In this document: one piece after another, positions 1 through 4,272 of the stretch
How positions within the stretch are numbered: position 1 is the stretch's first letter
Layout: every line of letters starts with the position of its first letter
Source: Pseudomonadota bacterium
Lineage (GTDB): Bacteria; Pseudomonadota; Gammaproteobacteria; Burkholderiales; Thiobacillaceae
Direction of reading: 5' to 3'
Length of the DNA: 5,058 bases
Assembly (NCBI GenBank): GCA_021791235.1
Contig: JAJYXA010000600.1
Coordinates: 1-5,058, forward strand
The notes under the pieces: model-generated
What the model saw: only the letters and a program-made list of their open reading frames with translations
The model's database searches: none
Told to the model about the DNA's origin: nothing
Made by a program: the position numbers and the translations under genes

Positions 1-315
1 GTAGGCGCCCATCAGCAGGTTTTCGGCAACCGACATGCGCGGGAACACGCCGCGCCCCTCGGGCACCAGCGCGAGTCCGCGCCGCGCCACCTCGTGCGCG
101 GGCAGCCGGGTGAGCGCCTGCCCGTCGAACTGCACGCTGCCTGCCTGCGGCGCAATGAGCCCGCTGATGGCCTTGAGGGTGGTAGTCTTGCCCGCGCCGT
201 TGGCGCCGATGAGGCAGACCATTTCGCCCGGCCCAACCTCCAGGCTGAGACCGCGCACCGCCTGGATTCCGCCGTACGCGACGGATAACTGGCTAACGGT
301 TAATAATGTTTTCAT
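1..315 (-). CDS. livF: LivF-type ATPase of branched-chain amino acid ABC transporter (N-terminal part, cut by window edge)
   Basis: This is the second ATP-binding subunit of the Liv transporter, which with LivG powers uptake of leucine, isoleucine, valine or related amino acids from the cytoplasmic face. Translating the minus strand from the ATG at 313-315 gives 105 residues with no stop before the window edge; the full family length is about 235. The protein begins MKTLLTVSQLSVAYGGIQAV. Walker A is GANGAGKTT at residues 37-45. The LivF-typical Q-loop region LVPEGRGVFPRMSVAENLL lies at residues 83-101; the VPEGR...FPRM form separates LivF from LivG. The signature motif, Walker B and H-loop lie beyond the edge. 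The start is supported by GAGAGG 9 nt upstream. It is the last Liv gene seen, 108 nt after livG, and that gap carries a long palindrome. The family call is firm; the substrate is inferred from the family. Confidence 0.95.
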   Translation of the reverse strand, partial: MKTLLTVSQLSVAYGGIQAVRGLSLEVGPGEMVCLIGANGAGKTTTLKAISGLIAPQAGSVQFDGQALTRLPAHEVARRGLALVPEGRGVFPRMSVAENLLMGAY

Positions 316-324
316 GCTGCAAAA

Positions 325-330
325 CCTCTC
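325..330 (-). promoter_or_regulatory. livF ribosome binding site, at the edge of a palindromic repeat
   Basis: The minus strand reads GAGAGG, then 9 nt, then the livF ATG. Its first two bases (329-330) are also the outer end of the palindrome at 329-406, so folding of the hairpin in mRNA would bring a stable stem right up against the Shine-Dalgarno sequence. Confidence 0.6.
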
Positions 331-406
331 ACCACAGAGACACAGAGGCACTGAGAACCCCCTTAATGCCCCGTTTTTCCTCTGTGTCTTTGTGTCTCTG
401 TGGTGA
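329..406. repeat. Imperfect palindromic intergenic repeat (ACCACAGAGACACAGAGG type)
   Basis: The left arm 329-357 and right arm 378-406 are inverted copies matching at 25 of 29 positions. The outer 16 bases (TCACCACAGAGACACA) match perfectly, and the arms flank a 20-nt loop. It fills most of the livG-livF gap, and the RNA could form a long stem-loop in either orientation. From memory, sequences of this kind recur between genes in many proteobacteria and give spurious translations of the style QRHRGTE...CVSVSLW; the same kind of peptide appears here on the plus strand. Repeat-family membership is recall, not a search result. There is no U-tract after the stem on the minus strand, so it does not look like a classical terminator. 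Confidence 0.8.
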
Positions 407-423
407 ATGGGTTTTTCCAAAAC

Positions 424-1191
424 TCATATCGCCTCATCCCCAAGGTAGGCGGCGATGACCTTGGGGTCGCGGCTCACCACGTCGGGGGCGCCTTCGGCGA
501 TTTTCACGCCGTAGTCGAGCACCGCCAGCCGGGTGCACAGCCCCATCACCAGCTTCACGTCGTGTTCGATCAGCAGCAGCGTCAGCCCGTCGGCCTGCAG
601 TTGCAGCAGCAGCTCGCGCAGCGCCGCGCGTTCGGCCTTGTTCGTCCCGGCGGCTGGTTCATCGAGCGCCAGCAGGCTCGGTTCGGTCGCCAGGGCGCGG
701 GCGATTTCGAGCCGCCGCTGGTCGCCGTAGGGCAGGTTCCTGGCAAGGCGCCCGGCGTGCTGCGCGATGCCCACGCGGCGCAGCAGGGCATGGGCGCGTT
801 CGCGCGAGTCGGCCTCTTCGCGGCGCGTGCCGGGCAGGCGCAGCACCGCGCCGACGACGCCGCTCTTGGTGCGCGCGTGGCGCCCGACCAGCACGTTTTC
901 GAGCGCGGTCATCTCGGCAAACAGGCGGATGTTCTGGAAGGTGCGCGCAAGCCCCGCGTGCAATACCTGGTGCGGCGGCCGCCCGTCGAGGCGGGCGTCG
1001 TTGAGACGAATCTCGCCGCGGTCGATCGAGTACAAGCCGGTGAGCGCGTTGAACAGGGTGGTCTTGCCCGCGCCGTTGGGGCCGATCAGGCCGAAAATTT
1101 CTCCCGCGTGAACCTGCAGCGAAATGTCGGATAGCGCCTGCAAGCCGCCAAACGCCTTGCTAACACCAGAAACAGTCAGCAAAGCGCTCAT
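424..1191 (-). CDS. livG: LivG-type ATPase of branched-chain amino acid ABC transporter
   Basis: This 255-residue cytoplasmic ATP-binding subunit pairs with LivF beneath the LivH/LivM channel. All ABC ATPase motifs are present in order: Walker A GPNGAGKTT (37-45), Q-loop LARTFQNIRLF (81-91, Q86), signature NLPYGDQRRLEIARAL (152-167), Walker B LLALDEP (173-179, catalytic E178) and H-loop IEHDVKLVM (208-216, H210). ARTFQNIRLF and PYGDQRRLEIARAL are hallmarks of the LivG/BraF branch, in which the LSGGQ serine position is often changed. The C-terminus (EGAPDVVSRDPKVIAAYLGDE) is also typical. The length is normal for the family, so the gene appears complete. The ATG at 1189-1191 is preceded by GGGAG with an 8-nt spacer. 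It lies 79 nt downstream of livM, and that gap contains a perfect hairpin. The call is firm; the amino acid spectrum is inferred. Confidence 0.97.
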   Translation of the reverse strand: MSALLTVSGVSKAFGGLQALSDISLQVHAGEIFGLIGPNGAGKTTLFNALTGLYSIDRGEIRLNDARLDGRPPHQVLHAGLARTFQNIRLFAEMTALENVLVGRHARTKSGVVGAVLRLPGTRREEADSRERAHALLRRVGIAQHAGRLARNLPYGDQRRLEIARALATEPSLLALDEPAAGTNKAERAALRELLLQLQADGLTLLLIEHDVKLVMGLCTRLAVLDYGVKIAEGAPDVVSRDPKVIAAYLGDEAI

Positions 1192-1199
1192 GCGCTTTG

Positions 1200-1204
1200 C
1201 TCCC
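1200..1204 (-). promoter_or_regulatory. livG ribosome binding site, embedded in a repeat
   Basis: The minus strand reads GGGAG, then 8 nt, then the livG ATG. The motif lies inside the GGGGTGAGGGAGC flank of the palindromic repeat, so the repeat itself appears to supply the Shine-Dalgarno sequence. Confidence 0.6.
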
Positions 1205-1239
1205 TCACCCCAACCCTCTCCCGCGTGCGGGAGAGGGGG
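1200..1239. repeat. Short palindromic intergenic repeat (CCCTCTCCCGC hairpin)
   Basis: Perfect 11-bp arms CCCTCTCCCGC (1214-1224) and GCGGGAGAGGG (1227-1237) are separated by GT. The flank CTCCCTCACCCCAA on the 1200 side belongs to the same recognisable element. From memory, this element recurs between genes in many beta- and gammaproteobacteria and gives the spurious peptide PHPNPLP...GEG on the plus strand and SRTRERV on the minus strand; both are visible here. It sits between livM and livG and could act as an mRNA-stabilising or processing stem-loop. It is unrelated in sequence to the palindrome before livF. Confidence 0.75.
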
Positions 1240-1270
1240 CGAACGCTGAGCCCAAACCGATTGATCGCGC

Positions 1271-2344
1271 TCATCCCTTCGCGTCGGCGAATTCCTGGCG
1301 GCGACGCGCCGAGGGAATGAGCCCGGCGGGGCGATACAGCATCACCGCAACCAGCGCCAGGCCGAACAGCAGCATGCGCAGATCCGCCGGGTCGACGTAG
1401 ATCTGGCCGAACAGATCGCGCTGCCAGTCGCCGGTGTAGCGCAGCGCCTCGGGCAGCAGCGTCAGCAGCAGCGCGCCGAAGATCACGCCGGGGATGTGCC
1501 CCATGCCGCCGAGCACGATCATGCACAGGATCATGATCGATTCCATGAGATTGAACGATTCGGGGCTGATGAAGCCCTGAAAGCTGGCGAACAGCCCGCC
1601 CGCCAGCCCGCCGAAGGTGGCGCCCATGGCGAACGCCAAGAGCTTGAGATTGCGCGTGTTGATGCCGGTCGCGGCGGCGGCGATCTCGTCCTCGCGGATC
1701 GCCACCCAGGCGCGCCCGATGCGCGAATTTTCCAGCCGCATCGAAATGAAAATCACCGCCAGCGTCAGCACCAAAAACAGATAATAGGTGAGATGCGCGC
1801 CGGTGAAGGTGTAGCCGAAGAGCTCATACGGCTGGCTCAGGCTGACGCTGCCGAGGCGCACCGGGTCGATCAGGTTGATGCCCTGCGGGCCGTTGGTGAG
1901 GTTGACCGGCGCATTCAGGTTGTTCATGAAAATGCGGATGATTTCGCCGAAGCCGAGCGTGACGATGGCGAGGTAGTCGCCGCGCAACCGCAGGGTGGGC
2001 GTGCCCAGCAACACGCCGAACAGCCCGGCCAGCGCCGCGCCCAGCGGCAGGATCGCCCAGAACGGCAGGTGCAGGCCGAAGTGCGGACTGGCGAGCCAGG
2101 CGTAGACGTAGGCCCCCAGCGCGTAAAACGCGACGTAGCCGAGATCGAGCAGGCCGGCATAGCCGACGACGATGTTCAGCCCCAGCGCCAACATCACATA
2201 CAGCAGCGCCAGGTCGAGCAGCCGCACCCACGAGCGCCCCAGCCCGGCGTCGACCAGAGACGGCAGCAGCGCCAGCCCCAGCGCCAGCAGGGAAAAGACG
2301 AGCCAGCGCGGCTGTGTCCCGTTCAACCTAGGCACGCTCGGCAA
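1271..2344 (-). CDS. livM: LivM-type permease of branched-chain amino acid ABC transporter
   Basis: This 357-residue inner-membrane permease forms the channel with LivH. Hydrophobic segments lie at roughly residues 15-31, 42-65, 68-85, 95-114, 124-140, 185-202, 235-255, 269-298 (probably two segments) and 324-337. Family hallmarks are LNIVVGYAGLLDLGYVAFYA (56-75), LRLRGDYLAIVTLGFGEIIR (118-137) and the cytoplasmic coupling loop SRIGRAWVAIREDEIAAAAT (207-226), which contacts an ATPase subunit. The C-terminus MLYRPAGLIPSARRR is typical. The likely start is a TTG at 2342-2344, because GGGAG lies 6 nt upstream at 2351-2355. A GTG three codons later (2333-2335) is possible but would be 15 nt from that site. 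The TTG start gives a 17-nt overlap with livH, which suggests translational coupling. The length is within the family range, and the family call is firm. Confidence 0.96.
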   Translation of the reverse strand: MPSVPRLNGTQPRWLVFSLLALGLALLPSLVDAGLGRSWVRLLDLALLYVMLALGLNIVVGYAGLLDLGYVAFYALGAYVYAWLASPHFGLHLPFWAILPLGAALAGLFGVLLGTPTLRLRGDYLAIVTLGFGEIIRIFMNNLNAPVNLTNGPQGINLIDPVRLGSVSLSQPYELFGYTFTGAHLTYYLFLVLTLAVIFISMRLENSRIGRAWVAIREDEIAAAATGINTRNLKLLAFAMGATFGGLAGGLFASFQGFISPESFNLMESIMILCMIVLGGMGHIPGVIFGALLLTLLPEALRYTGDWQRDLFGQIYVDPADLRMLLFGLALVAVMLYRPAGLIPSARRRQEFADAKG

Positions 2345-3257
2345 CGCGCGCTCCCAGGAGGCCCGACGGGCGGAACACCAGCACCGCGATCAGCACGAAG
2401 AACGCGAACACGTCCTGGTAATGGCTGCCGAGGAAGCCGCCGGTCAGGTCGCCGATATAGCCCGCGCCGAACGACTCGATCAGCCCCAGCAGCAGGCCGC
2501 CCAGCATCGCGCCGCCCAGGTTGCCGATGCCGCCCAGCACCGCCGCCGAGAAGGCCTTGAGGCCGAGCAGGAAGCCCATGTAGTAGTGCGCCAGGCCGTA
2601 ATACGCGCTGACCATGACCCCGGCCACCGCCGCCAGCGCCGAGCCGATCACGAAGGTCGACGCGATCACCCGGTTCACGTCCACCCCCATCAGGCTCGCC
2701 ACCTGGCGCGATTGCGCGGTGGCGCGCATGGCGCGGCCGAGCCGGGTTTTCTGCACCACCAGGATCAGCATCGACATGATGCTCATGGTCAGCAGCAGGA
2801 TGGCGATCTGCACATCGGTGATGTGCGCGCCGAGCACTTCATGCCGCCCCTGCGGCAATATGGCGGGAAAGGGGATGTACTGCTTGCCCCAGATCAGCAT
2901 GGCGACGTTCTGCAGGATGATCGACACGCCGATCGCCGTGATGAGCGGCGCCAGGCGCGGCGCGCGACGCAGCGGACGGTAGGCGACGCGCTCGATCAGC
3001 AGGCCCAGCGCCATGCACACCGGAATCGCCACTGCCAGCCCCGCCCCCAGCATCAGCACGCCCGGCAGGCCGGGCGCCGCCAGCGCGAGCGCGCCGATCA
3101 CCGCCAGAGCCGCCATCGCCCCCATCATGGTGATTTCGCCGTGGGCGAAATTGATGAGTTCGAGGATGCCGTACACCATGGTGTAGCCCAGCGCCACCAG
3201 CGCGTAGACGCTGCCCAGCACCAAGCCGTTGATGAGTTGCTGCAGGAGGATGTCCAT
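2328..3257 (-). CDS. livH: LivH-type permease of branched-chain amino acid ABC transporter
   Basis: This 309-residue inner-membrane permease partners LivM. It opens with the classic MDILLQQLINGLVLGSVYAL and continues ALGYTMVYGILELINFAHGE (22-41), a near-diagnostic LivH/BraD segment. Further hydrophobic stretches lie at about 44-60, 67-88, 102-123, 150-168, 197-221, 229-260 and 282-295. The ATPase-coupling loop is TRLGRAMRATAQSRQVASLM (171-190), and the late motif KAFSAAVLGGIGNLGGAMLG (234-253) is conserved in the family. It ends FRPSGLLGARVAERA, so it is full length. The ATG at 3255-3257 gives the canonical N-terminus, yet no Shine-Dalgarno sequence lies at normal spacing. The nearest purine run (GAGGTGGG) ends 16 nt upstream, inside the toxin gene, whose TAA lies only 3 nt before this ATG. 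Translation probably depends on reinitiation after the toxin stop. The gene is separated from the binding protein gene by about 1 kb of lower-GC DNA. Confidence 0.97.
   Translation of the reverse strand: MDILLQQLINGLVLGSVYALVALGYTMVYGILELINFAHGEITMMGAMAALAVIGALALAAPGLPGVLMLGAGLAVAIPVCMALGLLIERVAYRPLRRAPRLAPLITAIGVSIILQNVAMLIWGKQYIPFPAILPQGRHEVLGAHITDVQIAILLLTMSIMSMLILVVQKTRLGRAMRATAQSRQVASLMGVDVNRVIASTFVIGSALAAVAGVMVSAYYGLAHYYMGFLLGLKAFSAAVLGGIGNLGGAMLGGLLLGLIESFGAGYIGDLTGGFLGSHYQDVFAFFVLIAVLVFRPSGLLGARVAERA
2351..2355 (-). promoter_or_regulatory. livM ribosome binding site inside the end of livH
   Basis: The minus strand reads GGGAG, then the 6-nt spacer CGCGCG, then TTG. This spacing decides in favour of the TTG start at 2344 over the downstream GTG. 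The site lies within the livH coding sequence, consistent with coupled translation of the two permeases. Confidence 0.55.
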
Positions 3258-3260
3258 TAG

Positions 3261-3563
3261 TTATTTCGAGTAGCCCACCTCGCGCTGCCCGCGCAGCGCG
3301 AGGACGAAGACTGTATCGATTTCAGCGATATAACGATACAAGGCAACATAGCCACGCGCGTGGCGGCCGATGATCAGTTCCCGCTTGTCGTCATTAAGTG
3401 CATTAACCGGTCTTCCGATCAGTGGGTTGTGTTCAAGTACGGCTATCGCCTGAATGATCTCCTGGAGCCGCAACGAAATATTCGGCACATCAAATTGGGC
3501 AAGGTGGTCGAAAATGCGTTCGAAATCTTCCCCGACCTCGGGTGCCAATTCAACCCTCGACAT
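3261..3563 (-). CDS. Type II toxin, ParE/RelE superfamily
   Basis: This 100-residue protein has the compact ParE/RelE fold signature. An N-terminal strand (SRVELAPEV, 2-10) is followed by a helical hairpin (EDFERIFDHLAQF and LRLQEIIQAIAVLEHNP). Then come the conserved turn NPLIGRPV (46-53) and the C-terminal strands RELIIGRHARGYVALYRYI (61-79) and TVFVLALRGQREVGY (84-98). Such toxins poison DNA gyrase (ParE) or cleave ribosome-bound mRNA (RelE). NPLIGRPV and the YVALYRY strand favour the ParE-like side, but the target cannot be decided from sequence alone. The ATG at 3561-3563 follows the antitoxin stop by 2 nt (TGA GG ATG), the usual tight coupling. Unusually, its own stop lies 3 nt before livH, with no terminator between. 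GC content is lower than in the Liv genes (about 50% in a sampled line), suggesting acquisition. No truncation is evident. Confidence 0.85.
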   Translation of the reverse strand: MSRVELAPEVGEDFERIFDHLAQFDVPNISLRLQEIIQAIAVLEHNPLIGRPVNALNDDKRELIIGRHARGYVALYRYIAEIDTVFVLALRGQREVGYSK

Positions 3564-3565
3564 CC

Positions 3566-3850
3566 TCAGCGGACAAGCTTTCTGGTAACCGGTCGAGTCG
3601 CGGTCTTGCCCGCAAGACGGGCTTCGAGATAGCGGCGCATTTCATCCCAGGGGATCGTCTTCCCGGTGGCGAGGAGTTGCGCATAACGCGTGTCCGCAAG
3701 TTGATTGAAGCCACCTTGCCGCTCAGCTTGATCCGCCTTCTCCGCGATGGCTTCGAGGATGAAATTATGCGAAGTCGTGCCCGCGTGTTTCGCGGCAACA
3801 GTCACGCGGGCTTTCAGGTCTTCCGGCAAACGGATAGTGGTTGTAGACAT
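3566..3850 (-). CDS. Ribbon-helix-helix (CopG/Arc-type) antitoxin
   Basis: This 94-residue antitoxin partners the toxin directly downstream. The N-terminal ribbon-helix-helix DNA-binding domain spans residues 2-42: the beta strand STTTIRLPE, helix A DLKARVTVAAKHAG, then TSHNFILEAIAEKADQAERQ as helix B. The C-terminal tail ATGKTIPWDEMRRYLEARLA (61-80) is the toxin-wrapping segment seen in antitoxins of ParE/RelE-like pairs. The protein should form dimers, neutralise the toxin and repress its own promoter. The ATG at 3848-3850 was chosen because it begins exactly at the RHH strand and has AGGAG 5 nt upstream. An upstream in-frame ATG at 3886 would add 12 residues encoded by the operator DNA and lacks comparable support. 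The TGA at 3566-3568 lies 2 nt from the toxin start. Confidence 0.85.
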   Translation of the reverse strand: MSTTTIRLPEDLKARVTVAAKHAGTTSHNFILEAIAEKADQAERQGGFNQLADTRYAQLLATGKTIPWDEMRRYLEARLAGKTATRPVTRKLVR

Positions 3851-3855
3851 GGGGG

Positions 3856-3860
3856 CTCCT
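3856..3860 (-). promoter_or_regulatory. Antitoxin ribosome binding site
   Basis: The minus strand reads AGGAG, then CCCCC, then ATG. This is the strongest Shine-Dalgarno in the toxin-antitoxin region, and it fixes the antitoxin start at 3850 rather than 3886. Confidence 0.65.
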
Positions 3861-3866
3861 GTATCA

Positions 3867-3897
3867 AAGTGCTTAATGTAGCACACAAGTGCTACAT
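3867..3897 (-). promoter_or_regulatory. Probable antitoxin operator (palindrome plus an extra half-site)
   Basis: A perfect inverted repeat lies upstream of the antitoxin start, with arms ATGTAGCAC (3876-3884) and GTGCTACAT (3889-3897) around a 4-nt centre. A further AAGTGCT at 3867-3873 repeats the AAGTGCT at 3887-3893 with a 20-bp pitch, about two helical turns. RHH antitoxins bind short inverted or direct half-sites over their own promoter, so this arrangement fits autoregulation. No clear -35/-10 pair could be picked. The operator role is inferred from position and symmetry. Confidence 0.55.
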
Positions 3898-3922
3898 GCG
3901 TGCAGGCTAAAGCGCTTACTGG

Positions 3923-4206
3923 CTATGGCCCAATGAAGTAGCGAAGCGCTTCTATACGTTGTCTCGTATGCTTTTCCATGCAGTCAAAGTACGCCACGTT
4001 TCGGATACTTCCACCAAGTAGTTCTCGTAAACCGCATCGCAATCCGCGTCACGGAACGCTAGCCGGGCTCGCTGCGATTTCACCAGAGATGCTTTCATTT
4101 TTGAAACGTCATCACCAGCCCTGCCAAGCGCCCGAAGATCTTTGAGTACCTGCTGGTATTCGATGTTCGGTTCTCTATCCGCTTCGTCGAACTTAACTTG
4201 CTGTAT
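3923..4206 (-). pseudogene. Frameshifted, 5'-truncated lysozyme-inhibitor LprI / DUF1311 family gene
   Basis: The minus strand from 4206 reads through FDEADREPNIEYQQVLKDL and then KASLVKSQRARLAFRDADCD to VYENY near 4020, where the family pattern stops making sense; that frame ends at TAG 3952-3954. Shifting by one base at about 4018 restores the expected C-terminus, LGGSIRNVAYFDCMEKHT, then RQRIEALRYFIGP, ending at TAG 3923-3925. The pattern (AD..LN..Y, L..SQRAWL.FRDA.C..VY, GGSIR, C, T..RI..L) is that of LprI/DUF1311 periplasmic proteins. Decay marks are a missing base at the shift, stops TAA and TGA immediately upstream in frame, no start codon or signal peptide, Leu to Pro in DREPN, and Trp to Arg in QRARL. 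The last two each fit one T-to-C change. A sequencing error could explain the shift but not the missing 5' end. The MNTAS reading at 4210-4196 may be a vestige of the upstream coding sequence. Confidence 0.8.
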
Positions 4207-4272
4207 TCATTAAATGCGGCCGGGGCAAAGAAAGGTTTTGGCTTTCCGCTGCTCGCCGACACCACAGTCTGG
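4207..4272. other. Spacer between the binding-protein stop and the LprI remnant
   Basis: These 66 nt follow the livJ-type stop. On the minus strand there is a weak GAAAG...CTTTC inverted repeat (around 4230-4250) without a following T-run, so no terminator is called. Stops in the LprI frame (TAA and TGA at 4207-4212) mark where recognisable LprI coding ends. Nothing else is recognised. The junction of the lower-GC segment with the Liv operon probably lies within or near this stretch. Confidence 0.4.

Noticed and set aside
400..1134. Long plus-strand open frame of 244 codons
   Set aside because: It lies antisense to livG, which carries every ABC ATPase motif. The plus frame is rich in Gln/His/Arg/Ala, as expected from the complement of GC-rich coding DNA.
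2333..2335. GTG as livM start
   Set aside because: The only good Shine-Dalgarno is 6 nt from the TTG at 2344 and 15 nt from this GTG, so TTG is preferred, though this cannot be excluded.
1496..3260. Two long plus-strand open frames (1496-2560 and 2172-3260)
   Set aside because: They are antisense to livM and livH, with low-complexity His/Gln/Arg-rich translations and no recognisable domain. The minus-strand permeases are unmistakable.
3566..3886. Longer antitoxin start at 3886
   Set aside because: The extra 12 residues are encoded by the operator region and fit no RHH pattern. The ATG at 3850 begins at the RHH strand and has AGGAG 5 nt upstream.
3910..3951. AAGCGCTT octamer twice (3910-3917 and 3944-3951)
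   Set aside because: It is a short palindromic word, and one copy lies in the LprI remnant's coding end. It resembles the AAGTGCT half-site only loosely, so chance is a sufficient explanation.
4228..4252. Possible terminator after the binding protein gene
   Set aside because: There is only a 5-bp GAAAG/CTTTC stem with an A-rich loop and no T-run following on the minus strand.
4090..4265. Alternative minus-strand frame (GTG near 4265) including KPKPFFAPAAFNEYSKL
   Set aside because: It is a short frame overlapping the LprI remnant out of register. No family is recognised and no ribosome binding site is evident, so it is left unannotated, though the LprI remnant's 5' junction may run through it.
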